Shown: positions 34,246 through 43,036, numbered from the stretch's first letter. The stretch is 64,000 nt of DNA from Ilyobacter polytropus DSM 2926 (GCF_000165505.1 NC_014633.1:868001-932000), one strand, 5' to 3'. The notes: a model not told the origin generated them from the sequence alone. Numbers and translations are program-made.

Positions 34246-34740
34246 TTAAAATAAATTGATGAATTTATTCTAAGATCAGAGTCAAAAGATTTTGTCACGA
34301 ATGAAAACCAATAAAAGGCAAAAAAATTAACACGAATAAGGATAAAACCTTTTGGCCACAGAGACCACAGAGAAAAAGAGAAAGAGTTTCACAGAGTTAA
34401 AACCGAAACTATAAACACTCTCTTTTGCGAAAGGTTTTTTTATCCCTTTTCTTTTGCCATTGACAAAATCAGCGTTAAGAATAACCGCAGCGAAATCCTT
34501 AGAAAAAATCGACTGTCTGAGCGTAGCGAGTAGCCAAAAAATAACGAGTTATACGAGTATATTTTCTGGTTCTCAGAAACTTGTTTTCTGAGTCTCATTA
34601 CTCTTCTTGGATTTTCAAGGTTATTTAGCTGATTTTTCACAGGCTTGAACTTTTGGTTATGCCCTGACCGAAGGGAGGAAACACTCTTGGGGTGCTTTTC
34701 TTTCAAGAGAAAAGTAACGAATCCCAATAAATTCAATACT
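34246..34740. repeat. Non-coding repeat region (second copy of the dispersed element)
   Basis: About 495 bases with no gene. Two parts are visible. 34340-34445 is bounded by inverted ends GGATAAAACCTTTTGG and CGAAAGGTTTTTTTATCC and contains CCACAGAGACCACAGAG. 34456-34718 matches the element at 17003-17163 in opposite orientation: 34456-34530 aligns with 17163-17091, and 34625-34718 with 17060-17003, with a 35-base insert (GCCCTGACCG...) inside the terminal hairpin region. The end again carries AAAAGTAAC. A 98-codon minus frame lies in it but has repeat composition. Confidence 0.7.
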
Positions 34741-36714
34741 TTAATCTAGTGTCCTTAAAAGTGCATCATAAAAAAGACTGTGTTGCTCCATCCCACGCCC
34801 TGAATAGATTGTCCCAAATAAATATACTTCTTCAGTAACACTTTTAAAAAGTCTTTTCAACACTGCGTCTAAATCCAGTTTTTCCATCTGAAGTTCATCC
34901 TCTCCTGTGAAGACTCTGCCTACAGGCCAGTCTTTATTTAAGGACCATAAGTTTTGAAATTCATTATAACTTTTAAGGGTATAGAGGGGATTTCTCACAT
35001 CAGTAAGTATGAGTATTTTACTCTTTCTACCAGTTCCTATAAAACTCCCTGGAGTGGATAGGGACATGTAACCTCCTTCTAATTTAACCCCTATATCCTC
35101 TAAAGTAGGCGTCGTCTTAGCCCCCTCCCTTATAAATTTTATAAACTCATAATTTGCATCCTTTAGCATCTGAAAACTCTCCATCACCCTCACAAAGTCC
35201 TCTGATGAATCCATTAATTCCCTACAGGCCTTTATATCCTTGGCATCGTCACTTCTGCCTACGAAATATTCTAGATACACCGACGTGAAAAACTGATTTA
35301 TGGTCATTTCCCTGTCCAAGGATTCTACGAATTCAACCATGTTGTTGTATTCTTCTATTTTCTCCTTAGGTAGCCTTTTTAATAGCTGCTTGTCTTCTAC
35401 CTTTTCCAGTCTGTAGTCTCTTTTAGACAGATAATCGGCTAAAAGGGCGGAACTTATGAGATCCATCTGCAGGACTATATTTATAAAGACCTTCATTTCA
35501 TCATAATTTATTCTTATTTTGTCAAACCTGTAAAAAACCAAGGCAAAAATAATCAGAGCAAAAACATAGGGATTATCGGTAACCTTATCATTTTTGGAGG
35601 TATACAAGTATTTTATATCCATTTTCTCTGATATTCTGGAAAGTCCAAAATCCAAAGTCACATTATATCTCGGGGTAATTACTGATATTTCATTTCCGGG
35701 TACTCCCTGTTCCAAAAGTTCAGCCACAAGTCTTAGAACCTTCTTGTCCTCTTTACTTCTGAATTCATTGTCAAGATCTGTTTTTATAGCTGAATTTTCA
35801 GATATTTCTTCGGTGTCCAGCATGAGATTTTTTGAAAGAGCCTCTATAAATTCTCTAAATTTTTCTGCATTTTTATTTTCTTCCAGCCTTTCCTCCTGAA
35901 AATTTGGAAGTAATTCCTTTTCTATATAATTTCTTGAAAACTGGTATATCCCATAAGGCCCATCAGTATTGTAATAAAGGATGCTTCCCTTTACCCACTT
36001 AGAAAGTTCAATTATAAAATCTCCCTGTGATATAGATATATTTTCTAGGTTGTCCACCACGAGATATTTTGTGTTATTTTGAAGATGTTCCAGGTATTTT
36101 CCATCTTTTAGAAGATAGTTAAAATAAAGATAAATTGATACTGCGTTGTCTACAATCCCCTCTTCAAGTATTCTCTCGATATATCGGACTGTTATTTCGT
36201 TTATCTCTTTGTAAAATTCCAATTCTAGTTTTTCGTCTTCTGTCTTGCTCTTATATATCCTTTCACCAATTTTCTTATAACTTGTATTAGACAATGAGGC
36301 CCCTGTGATGTTTGACAAAAGTTTCCTAGATATTTCCTCATCGCTGCTTATGATTCCCTTTAAGTAATCTTTTTTTCTGTAAAATTCCACTGTCTTGGAC
36401 ATCAAGCTTTGCGAGGCTTCATAGTGCATAAAAACAGGTTCAATCTCATGTTTTTTTACAAGACTGCACTTGTCCAAAATCAATGGCCAGAATAGTTTTA
36501 ATTCCCTCTGGATAAAACCAAAATAAGAGAAAATTCTAAGCTGCGAGGTTACCTTATAATCAACATTTTTCATCCATTTTATTCTCTCTGTCCTATTGGC
36601 AACAAGAACAAGTATATCATTGGAGTTTATTCCGTCTGACAGCATACGGCAGTATCTTTTTATGGCATTTTTTGTTTTCCCACTTCCGGTTTCTCCTAAA
36701 ATAACTCTTCTCAT
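34741..36714 (-). CDS. UvrD-like superfamily I ATPase/helicase-related protein
   Basis: 657 residues. Walker A GETGSGKT at residues 7-14, a helix DILVLVANRTERIKW, a degenerate Walker B YLVVDNLENISISQG (DNLE where DEAQ/DExx is usual), and motif-IV/V-like ISVITPRYNVTLDF and GGYMSLSTPGSFIGTG. This pattern is UvrD/AddB-like but the Gln-rich motif III and a full motif VI are not evident, so unwinding activity is doubtful. No nuclease cysteines were seen. It lies alone on the minus strand beside the repeat region, 400 bases from the membrane-protein pair. A DNA-repair or recombination ATPase is the best guess. Confidence 0.7.
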   Translation of the reverse strand: MRRVILGETGSGKTKNAIKRYCRMLSDGINSNDILVLVANRTERIKWMKNVDYKVTSQLRIFSYFGFIQRELKLFWPLILDKCSLVKKHEIEPVFMHYEASQSLMSKTVEFYRKKDYLKGIISSDEEISRKLLSNITGASLSNTSYKKIGERIYKSKTEDEKLELEFYKEINEITVRYIERILEEGIVDNAVSIYLYFNYLLKDGKYLEHLQNNTKYLVVDNLENISISQGDFIIELSKWVKGSILYYNTDGPYGIYQFSRNYIEKELLPNFQEERLEENKNAEKFREFIEALSKNLMLDTEEISENSAIKTDLDNEFRSKEDKKVLRLVAELLEQGVPGNEISVITPRYNVTLDFGLSRISEKMDIKYLYTSKNDKVTDNPYVFALIIFALVFYRFDKIRINYDEMKVFINIVLQMDLISSALLADYLSKRDYRLEKVEDKQLLKRLPKEKIEEYNNMVEFVESLDREMTINQFFTSVYLEYFVGRSDDAKDIKACRELMDSSEDFVRVMESFQMLKDANYEFIKFIREGAKTTPTLEDIGVKLEGGYMSLSTPGSFIGTGRKSKILILTDVRNPLYTLKSYNEFQNLWSLNKDWPVGRVFTGEDELQMEKLDLDAVLKRLFKSVTEEVYLFGTIYSGRGMEQHSLFYDALLRTLD

Positions 36715-36756
36715 AAAATCATCACCCTAACCAATTTTACACGGGAAATAAAAAAA

Positions 36757-36781
36757 AGAAAACCTCTTTATAAGGTTTTCT
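36757..36781 (-). terminator. Terminator of the membrane-protein pair
   Basis: AGAAAACCT / AGGTTTTCT arms followed on the minus strand by TTTTTTTATTTCC, 30 bases past the stop at 36811. Confidence 0.85.
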
Positions 36782-36810
36782 TTATCTAGCTTTCATTAAC
36801 TCCTCTGAAT

Positions 36811-37359
36811 TTAGCTTATCTCCTCTAGGTCCGCAAAAATTCCTCCTAGTATAAAATAACTTAAACTTATAAGGAAAATAGATATTACTATTCCTATGAG
36901 GCTCAGAGCCATTAAAACTGCTGTCAGTATGCAATTGGTGTATAGGGGAAGGTCTTTTAATTTTACCAGCAATTCCAAAGGGGCATCTAGCCTCTTTAAA
37001 GAAACTGCATAAATTACCAAGAGAATAAGATCTGCAACTCCAAAGGCTAGCTGAAACCAGAAAAGCTGCATAGGATAAGATTTTGCCAAAATCATTCCAC
37101 CATGACCTGCAATGGTGAGACATATCATCAGATTTATTATTTTATTCATTTTAAAACTGTGAAGTTTATTATTTAGCTCTTCCTTAAATCTCAGCATTAT
37201 AAAAGTGAAAATTAAAACAGAAATAAATGTCCCCATTGTTATGAACCAGAAAGGAGGTCTCTGAGATTCTTTGGTGATCTGAAGAGACTGGAGAACAAGG
37301 TTATACCCTCCATAAAAAAAGCATATTTGCTTCATCACGTTAAGAGATACCTCTTTCAT
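36811..37359 (-). CDS. Integral membrane protein, paralogue of the upstream gene
   Basis: 182 residues from the ATG at 37359, with AAAGGTG upstream. Hydropathy suggests four or five membrane helices: LVLQSLQ...FWFITMGTFISVLIFTFIML, INLMICLTIAGHGGMIL, LFWFQLAFGVADLILLVIYAV and ILTAVLMALSLIGIVISIFLISLSYFILG. A shared MRFKEELNNK(L)HS(F)KM loop and LDAPLELL loop match the neighbour at 37388. Not a family I can name. The two genes are 28 bp apart and co-directional, so probably a tandem duplication; they could form a hetero-oligomer. Confidence 0.75.
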   Translation of the reverse strand: MKEVSLNVMKQICFFYGGYNLVLQSLQITKESQRPPFWFITMGTFISVLIFTFIMLRFKEELNNKLHSFKMNKIINLMICLTIAGHGGMILAKSYPMQLFWFQLAFGVADLILLVIYAVSLKRLDAPLELLVKLKDLPLYTNCILTAVLMALSLIGIVISIFLISLSYFILGGIFADLEEIS

Positions 37360-37387
37360 AAAAATCACACCTTTATAATAGAGTTTT

Positions 37388-37939
37388 TTACTCCTTGGCC
37401 TCTTCTAGATAACTCATCTCCATAAAAATATTTCCAAGAATAAAATAACTGAGACTAATAAGGAATACTGCAAAAATAATTCCCACTATGGTAAATATCA
37501 TAAATACTGCAACTAGGATGCAGTTACTATAAAGTTTCAGGCTTTTTACTTTCTCAAGTTTCTCAAGGGGAGCATCCAAATTTTTCAAAAAAAGAGCATA
37601 AATAACGTCTAAAACTATACCCCCTATACCCAGGAAAAGCTGCATATAGACAACACTTTGGGGATAGGCTCTTCCCAATAGTGATGTGGCATATCCGGCA
37701 ATAGACAGATATATCATTATTATTATTACCCTGTCCATCTTTACACTATTCAGCCGTTTGTTCAATTCTTCTTTAAATCTCATCATTATAAATATAAATA
37801 CGACCACTGAGAAAAAAGAGATAAGTATAACTAACCACGTGGGAGTTTTTTCAGGAGATATGCTAAACTGAGTCACGAGGCTAAACATACCATAAAAATA
37901 ACATATAGCTTTCATTGCCTCTAAAGAAATCATATTCAT
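37388..37939 (-). CDS. Integral membrane protein, first of a tandem paralogous pair
   Basis: 183 residues, four or five predicted helices in the same order as the next gene. Shared features: an N-terminal ISLEAMKAICYFYGMFSLV, the loop MRFKEELNKRLNSVKM, NLDAPLEKLEKVKSLKLYSNCIL, and the final FAVFLISLSYFILGNIFMEM. No conserved charged residues inside the helices stand out, so a channel or transporter role is not indicated. ATG at 37939 has GGAGGGG upstream. The pair is divergent from the alarmone synthetase gene. Function unknown. Confidence 0.75.
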   Translation of the reverse strand: MNMISLEAMKAICYFYGMFSLVTQFSISPEKTPTWLVILISFFSVVVFIFIMMRFKEELNKRLNSVKMDRVIIIMIYLSIAGYATSLLGRAYPQSVVYMQLFLGIGGIVLDVIYALFLKNLDAPLEKLEKVKSLKLYSNCILVAVFMIFTIVGIIFAVFLISLSYFILGNIFMEMSYLEEAKE

Positions 37940-38007
37940 AAATACCCCTCCAATATTTCTCTCTACAACTACTTTACTTTAATAAATTGCATAGACCTTT
38001 TATTTTA

Positions 38008-38036
38008 TTGATTTTTTAAGAAGATTGAAGTAATAT
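38008..38036 (+). promoter_or_regulatory. Candidate promoter of the alarmone synthetase
   Basis: TTGATT (38008-38013), 17-base spacer, TAATAT (38031-38036), 30 bases before the gene. Confidence 0.65.
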
Positions 38037-38065
38037 AGGCATTAGGAAGATTATGAGGTGATTTT

Positions 38066-38845
38066 ATGAGCAGTTCTGAAATATTAAATAGAGAGAGTTT
38101 TTTTAAAGAATTCTCTATAGACGAAGAGTACTTTAAAAGTACCGGACTAGAGTGGAGTGAGCTTGAAAAAATATATCAAGATTACACGTTACTGGTTCCT
38201 CTTATGGAAAAGAGAGCCGAAGAGATCGTTTTATATATAATGGCATTAAAAGATGTCCATTCTGTAAGACGTCGGGTAAAAAAACCGGAACATCTTATTG
38301 AAAAAATCATAAGAAAGGGAAAGAAATACACAGACAGAGGCATCAATGTCAAAACTTACAAAAAAATTGTAACTGACCTTATAGGGGTTAGAGTTTTACA
38401 TCTATTCAAAGATGACTGGAAAAGCATACATGAAGAAATAATCGATTTATGGGAAACAAAAGAAACCCCTCAGATCAATATAAGAAGGGGAGACTACAAC
38501 CTTGATAAGCTGAGGGAAGGGATAAAAAACTACAATTGTGATATTATTGTGAGAGAACACGGTTACAGATCTGTACACTACCTTATAGGAGCCTCTCTAA
38601 GCCCTCAAAAGGAAGTCTTTGTAGAGATTCAGGTGAGAACTGTTTTCGAAGAGGCCTGGAGCGAAATAGACCATATAATAAGATACCCATATGATATAGA
38701 CAATCCTATTCTTTCTGAATACCTGGGAATATTCAATAGAATTGTAGGAAGTGCAGATGAAATGGGGATGTTTTTAAAAAAATTAAAAAAAGAGGTCGGT
38801 AAAAACAATCCAAACCCTAGAGAATTGGATAATAAATTCAAATAA
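38066..38845 (+). CDS. Small alarmone synthetase (RelA/SpoT synthetase domain only)
   Basis: 259 residues; no HD hydrolase, TGS or ACT domain, so this is a single-domain (p)ppGpp synthetase of the RelP/RelQ (YwaC/YjbM) kind, though a little longer. Motifs: RRRVKKPEHLIEKIIRKG, YTDRGINVKTYKKIVTDLIGVRV, the EHGYRSVHYL motif, and VEIQVRTVFEEAWSEIDH with the catalytic Glu. It transfers pyrophosphate from ATP to GDP/GTP, a stress signal. An N-terminal ~60 residues are extra. Single gene with promoter and terminator, so expression is independently controlled. Cytoplasmic. Confidence 0.93.
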   Translation: MSSSEILNRESFFKEFSIDEEYFKSTGLEWSELEKIYQDYTLLVPLMEKRAEEIVLYIMALKDVHSVRRRVKKPEHLIEKIIRKGKKYTDRGINVKTYKKIVTDLIGVRVLHLFKDDWKSIHEEIIDLWETKETPQINIRRGDYNLDKLREGIKNYNCDIIVREHGYRSVHYLIGASLSPQKEVFVEIQVRTVFEEAWSEIDHIIRYPYDIDNPILSEYLGIFNRIVGSADEMGMFLKKLKKEVGKNNPNPRELDNKFK

Positions 38846-38852
38846 TATTATG

Positions 38853-38882
38853 AGCTGTCCTTATATTGGGACAGCTTTTTTT
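38853..38882 (+). terminator. Terminator of the alarmone synthetase
   Basis: AGCTGTCC TTATATT GGGACAGCT followed by TTTTTTTATTT. Confidence 0.9.
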
Positions 38883-38939
38883 ATTTATACCTGTAAAAAC
38901 ATATTTTTGACGAAAAATACCTTCGGTAATTATTCATTT

Positions 38940-38968
38940 TTTACTTTTTTTATACAATTTTATATAAT
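38940..38968 (+). promoter_or_regulatory. Candidate promoter of the PdxH-like gene
   Basis: TTTACT (38940-38945), 17-base spacer, perfect TATAAT (38963-38968), 72 bases before the ATG. Confidence 0.6.
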
Positions 38969-39039
38969 TTATTTTTTTATTGAAAAGGAAAACAACCAGA
39001 AATTTATAAAATTAAAAGTATAAAGAAGGAGGTGAAAAT

Positions 39040-39678
39040 ATGGTTTCAGATCTTAGAATTTATAAAGGAGATTATGAAAGAGGGAAAATACCTATCAAAG
39101 ATTTCCAGGAATACCCATTAGAGCATCTTCACGAATGGCTTATAGAAGCCTATGAAAAAGGAGAAAATTTTCCAAATACCATGACTCTTAGCACAGTAAC
39201 CCAGTCCGGTGTCACAATGAGCACTGTTCCTCTAAAATCCTTTAAAAATGAAAAACTCAGATTTTTCGGTAATTATGATAATTATTATAATTCAGAATTA
39301 GGTTCCAAAAGCTCTGTGGGTGTTCATTTCTTTTTCAAAAAAACAAAAAGACAGATTTTTATAAGAGGTGATCTCGAAAAAATACCTGCATCGGAATCTA
39401 AGGATTATTTTAATGAACAACCAAAGGAAGATAAGATCATGATATGGGCTACAAAAGAAGGAAAGGCAATCTTAAAAGAAGACGAATTAAAAAATCATTT
39501 TGATCAAATCAGAGACAAATTCAAGGACAACTCTATTCCCTGCCCGAAATTTTGGGGAGGTTATGATATCACTCCTAAATATATCGAATTCCTTGAGGGT
39601 ATAGAGGGTGGAGTGCACCAAAAATTAACTTATCAACTTATTAATGGAAAATGGGCAAAGAAAAAAACTACATCTTAG
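39040..39678 (+). CDS. Divergent pyridoxamine 5'-phosphate oxidase-like flavoprotein
   Basis: 212 residues, close to PdxH length and collinear with it (start DLRIYKGDYERG, FFKKTKRQIFIRGDLEKI, FWGGYDITPKYIEF). PdxH oxidises pyridoxine or pyridoxamine 5'-phosphate to PLP using FMN. Several family signature residues differ: the FMN-binding RxVLLK is STVPLK, the SRKxxQ phosphate clamp is NYYNSE, and the C-terminal RLHDR is GVHQK, keeping only His. So the fold is likely PNPOx but the reaction may be weak or different, especially in an anaerobe without O2 as electron acceptor. AGGAGG precedes the ATG at 39040. Confidence 0.75.
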   Translation: MVSDLRIYKGDYERGKIPIKDFQEYPLEHLHEWLIEAYEKGENFPNTMTLSTVTQSGVTMSTVPLKSFKNEKLRFFGNYDNYYNSELGSKSSVGVHFFFKKTKRQIFIRGDLEKIPASESKDYFNEQPKEDKIMIWATKEGKAILKEDELKNHFDQIRDKFKDNSIPCPKFWGGYDITPKYIEFLEGIEGGVHQKLTYQLINGKWAKKKTTS

Positions 39679-39705
39679 TGTAATTATGAAAATAAATTAA
39701 ACTAC

Positions 39706-39734
39706 AAAAAGGAGTTTGTACAAACTCCTTTTTT
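39706..39734. terminator. Bidirectional terminator between convergent genes
   Basis: AAAAAGGAGTTTG TA CAAACTCCTTTTTT, T-rich on both sides, shared by the PdxH-like gene and the phosphatidyltransferase operon. Confidence 0.9.
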
Positions 39735-39773
39735 AATTATACAAAGATTAGATTTTATGTGTTCAAATAAAAG

Positions 39774-40364
39774 TTATCCCAGTATTTTTCTAGCCTCTAA
39801 AAGTCTTTGGGATGCTGTAAAAATAACCGCTGATAAAAATACCACCCCTATTGGATTTATATACTTTGTAAAAAGCATCATCATTGTAAAAAATATAAAC
39901 CCCTCAGTCCTTTCAGCCACTCCAGCCTGATAATAAAAGGACTTACTTCCCTTTTTTTCGGCCATCATTCCGGTGGTTAGGAAAACTGTCATGGAAAATA
40001 TTATACTGCAAGTCAAAATTAGCATTGTCATTCTAGTATTTGAAAACCTAAATGCCAGCCCTAATATAACGGATATTTCCACAAGTCTGTCAAAGGTTAT
40101 ATCCATAACTGTTCCAAAGGGGGTCGACCCATTTTCCCTGGCTATAGTTCCATCTACCGCATCGAGGAGACCTGACAACCACAAGACTGCTATGGCCATT
40201 AGCGGCATTTTAAAGTAGATAAAAATCCCCGTTGATATTCCCATAAAAAAAGCCATAACAGTAACTTGATTGGCAGTAAAATTATATCTCATAAAAAAAT
40301 CTGCTACTTTTTCAATAATTGGTTGTACATGTTTCCTAGCGTGTGTGTCTAGCATTTTTAGCAC
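39774..40364 (-). CDS. CDP-alcohol phosphatidyltransferase (YnjF-like)
   Basis: 196 residues with about five or six membrane helices. The family signature D(x2)DG(x2)AR(x8)G(x3)D(x3)D is complete: DAVDGTIARENGSTPFGTV then MDITFDR near residues 65-90. Such enzymes join a CDP-linked lipid to an alcohol such as glycerol phosphate or inositol phosphate. It follows the ABC ATPase gene by 6 bp, the same order as ynjD-ynjF in E. coli, where ynjE intervenes. Why a lipid-headgroup enzyme belongs in this cluster is not known; it may modify or anchor a product. Shares a bidirectional terminator downstream. Confidence 0.9.
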   Translation of the reverse strand: MLKMLDTHARKHVQPIIEKVADFFMRYNFTANQVTVMAFFMGISTGIFIYFKMPLMAIAVLWLSGLLDAVDGTIARENGSTPFGTVMDITFDRLVEISVILGLAFRFSNTRMTMLILTCSIIFSMTVFLTTGMMAEKKGSKSFYYQAGVAERTEGFIFFTMMMLFTKYINPIGVVFLSAVIFTASQRLLEARKILG

Positions 40365-40370
40365 CTCTGT

Positions 40371-41396
40371 TTATATCAATATAATATTATCTTTGTTATA
40401 CCTTATATAGAGTTCCATATGATTCTCTATAGGAAATTCAACACGGTTTTGAATCACCTCTATACACTCTCCGCCTATATCAATATCCAAATGATAAAAG
40501 CCACTTTTAAAGGAGCTGTCCTTTACTATGCCTTTGAAAACACCCTCATTACCATCTGTTTTTTCCTCCAATGTTACTCTTAGGTCCTCTGACTTCAAAG
40601 CCAGACAGACTTTTTCAGCCTCACTAAATTTTACAGGAAATTCTATGGTTTCATTATAAAAGATACCATCTTTGATCTTTCCAGTGAATATGTTATTTAT
40701 TCCTATAAATTTTGCCACAAAGGGTGAGGACGGTTTTTTATAGAGGTTCAATGGAGTATCAAACTGAGCAAGTTTTCCATTATCCAATATGGCAATTTTG
40801 TCCGATAGATAAAATGCTTCATTTCTGTCGTGAGTCACAAAGAGTACAGTACTTTTATGTTTTTTCTGAATTTTTTTTAGAAGTTTCTGTAGTTTTCCTC
40901 TGAGTCCTTCATCTAGTGCTGAGAAAGGTTCATCCATAAGAAGAAGTTTAGGTTCCATGACAAGTGCTCTTGCTATAGACACCCTCTGTTTCTGGCCTCC
41001 ACTGAGGTCATATGGATGTCTTTTTTCAAAACCACCTAGTCCAAGCTCTTTCAACACATCTCTAGCCTTTTCCAGTCTCTTCTTTTTACTTATTCCCATC
41101 ATTTTTAGGCCAAAGGCTACATTATCCTCTACATTTAGATTTGGAAGAAGCAGGGAATCTTGAAAAACCATTGACAGGCCTTTTTCTTTAGGGGATTTTC
41201 CTCTAGTTTTTTCACCCTGTATGTAAACTTCCCCATCATAGTCTTCTGTTAATCCAGAAATTATATTTAACAAAGTGGTCTTTCCACATCCAGATTCTCC
41301 CAGAAGGGTTACAAACTCACCTTTTTCAATTTTTAGATTAAAATTTTTCATTTTAAAATTATCATAATTTTTACCAATATCTTCCAAAATTACCAT
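40371..41396 (-). CDS. ABC transporter ATP-binding protein (YnjD-like)
   Basis: 341 residues: an ABC ATPase followed by a ~100-residue regulatory tail (TOBE-like), as in MOI/CUT1 importers. Walker A GESGCGKT near residue 34, Q-loop MVFQDSL, signature DLSGGQKQR, Walker B LLLMDEPFSALD, H-loop FVTHDRNEAF. It powers import by the two permeases encoded just upstream; its start overlaps the stop of the second permease by 7 bp, indicating translational coupling. Compared with E. coli ynjD, which is shorter, the regulatory tail is extra. Substrate unknown. Confidence 0.93.
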   Translation of the reverse strand: MVILEDIGKNYDNFKMKNFNLKIEKGEFVTLLGESGCGKTTLLNIISGLTEDYDGEVYIQGEKTRGKSPKEKGLSMVFQDSLLLPNLNVEDNVAFGLKMMGISKKKRLEKARDVLKELGLGGFEKRHPYDLSGGQKQRVSIARALVMEPKLLLMDEPFSALDEGLRGKLQKLLKKIQKKHKSTVLFVTHDRNEAFYLSDKIAILDNGKLAQFDTPLNLYKKPSSPFVAKFIGINNIFTGKIKDGIFYNETIEFPVKFSEAEKVCLALKSEDLRVTLEEKTDGNEGVFKGIVKDSSFKSGFYHLDIDIGGECIEVIQNRVEFPIENHMELYIRYNKDNIILI

Positions 41397-42151
41397 ACTA
41401 TGTCCCCTGTCATTTTTTTATTGTAGATCCTCTTTAATTTTCTCTCCAAAATAAAGAGTAAAGAAAAGTTTATAAATATATAGAGTACGCTGTATACAGC
41501 CCCCACCTTTATATTCCCTCCCGATATATACGGAAACATCAAAATAGGGATGGTCAAAACCTTCCCCCCTCCTATTATGAGGGTATTTAAGTATTGTGCA
41601 AAGGATACTATTATCACCAGGCTACCACCTGCGATTACAGAAGGCATAATATGAGGCAAAGTAATGTAAAAAAATCTCTGTATTCTGTTGGCCCCTAGCA
41701 TCTTACCAACTATTTCATAATTTTCATTGAGAGTCCCATACCCTATGGTTGTAGAATGAATGTAATACGGAAGGGTAAGTACCGTATGTATAAAAACAAC
41801 CCCTATAAGAGTTTCTGAAAGCCCTAGCCTGATAAAAGTAAAATAGATTCCCATACTGGTAACAAAAGATGGAATAATCAACGGGAGAAAAACCAGCCCC
41901 TGGATAATTTTTTTACCTTTGAAATTCTTTCTTGCCAGTATATTTGCAGCTGGAGTCCCAAGCATAATATTAAGAAAAAGGGTCAGCATAGCTGTTATAA
42001 CAGTGGTAATTGAAGCATCATAAGTTTTTTTGTCATTTATTATATAAAGCCATGAATCAAAGTTTAAACTTTCGTATATAAGAGCTCCAAAGGGAAGTAT
42101 AAAACATATCATTATAATAACCCCAATTAGTTTCATTCCTAATCTTTTCAT
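41390..42151 (-). CDS. ABC transporter permease, second subunit (YnjC-like half)
   Basis: 253 residues, six predicted helices: starts RLGMKLIGVIIMICFILPFGALIY, and the EAA cytoplasmic loop that contacts the ATPase is read as YEIVGKMLGANRIQRFFYITLPHIMPS. Belongs to the binding-protein-dependent permease superfamily of CUT1/MOI importers. In E. coli the equivalent YnjC is one long chain with two such halves; here the halves are two genes, stop and start adjoining at 42151/42152. Inner membrane; forms a heterodimer with the other half. Confidence 0.92.
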   Translation of the reverse strand: MKRLGMKLIGVIIMICFILPFGALIYESLNFDSWLYIINDKKTYDASITTVITAMLTLFLNIMLGTPAANILARKNFKGKKIIQGLVFLPLIIPSFVTSMGIYFTFIRLGLSETLIGVVFIHTVLTLPYYIHSTTIGYGTLNENYEIVGKMLGANRIQRFFYITLPHIMPSVIAGGSLVIIVSFAQYLNTLIIGGGKVLTIPILMFPYISGGNIKVGAVYSVLYIFINFSLLFILERKLKRIYNKKMTGDIVW

Positions 42152-43036
42152 CTAATCCCACGCCCTTTGATTTTTACCTACGGTGAATCTGTGAAGACAG
42201 TATACCAATACTCCCCCTGTCATACTAACCAATGAGATAAACATATTTATCACCATAAGGTTTGGCCTGTCAGCAAGATTCCCCTTAGAATACATATCAT
42301 AAGCCATTACTGCCAGAGCCTTTGGATAAGTCACACCAAGTATATAAGGCGTTTCAAATGCTGTAAACATATAAGCAATTATGATAAAAAAACTCATAAG
42401 AAGAGATGGGCCCATCAATGGAAGCGCCACTTCGAAAAAAAACCTTATTTTCCCCACACCAAAAATATAAGCTACCGAATCCCATTTTTTATTTATTCTC
42501 TGAAGAACCGGAAAAGACATCATAACTACAAAGGGACAGGTTTTCCATATATAAGTTAGCATTATCCCAATTCCTTTTTCGTCATTTGTTATGATAGGAA
42601 ACTCCCTGTAACTTTCTATTAATCCAGTAGCCACTAGGCAACGACTGATAAATCCATTCTGTAAAAGAAGGATCAGTATAAGGTAAGATGCCACTAGGTA
42701 AGGCACTAGTAAAGGGCTTTCTATTATTTTCTTTAAGTAATTACCTTTGAAATATCTGCCCTTTATATTCATATATAGAAAAAAAAGCAATCCTATAGAA
42801 ACCAATAGAGATAACATTGAAGAACAGATTGCCATTTTTGATGTAAATACCAGCGAATCCAAAAAGCTTTCACTGCCTAGAACCTCCATGTAATACTTTA
42901 GTGTAAACTCGGATTTCCCAATTATTTTATTTAGTCCGAAGCTCTGCAACAGCCCATAGATAAATCCATAAACAAAAAACAATGTTATGAATAAAATTAC
43001 AGGCATCAGATAGATATATCTTTTAATTCTTTCCAA
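42152..43036 (-). CDS. ABC transporter permease, first subunit (YnjC-like half)
   Basis: 294 residues with six predicted helices: YIYLMPVILFITLFFVYGFIYG, the middle SSMLSLLVSIGLLFFLYM, and an EAA-type loop WDSVAYIFGVGKIRFFFEVALPLMGPS. It overlaps the binding-protein gene by 14 bp and adjoins the second permease gene, so the transporter genes are translationally coupled. The long periplasmic loop between helices 1 and 2 (about 40 residues) is typical of CUT1/MOI import permeases. Pairs with the product of 41390. Confidence 0.92.
   Translation of the reverse strand: MERIKRYIYLMPVILFITLFFVYGFIYGLLQSFGLNKIIGKSEFTLKYYMEVLGSESFLDSLVFTSKMAICSSMLSLLVSIGLLFFLYMNIKGRYFKGNYLKKIIESPLLVPYLVASYLILILLLQNGFISRCLVATGLIESYREFPIITNDEKGIGIMLTYIWKTCPFVVMMSFPVLQRINKKWDSVAYIFGVGKIRFFFEVALPLMGPSLLMSFFIIIAYMFTAFETPYILGVTYPKALAVMAYDMYSKGNLADRPNLMVINMFISLVSMTGGVLVYCLHRFTVGKNQRAWD

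Noticed and set aside
34440-34736. 98-codon minus-strand reading frame
   Set aside because: It lies wholly in the dispersed non-coding repeat, has basic low-complexity composition and no ribosome site.
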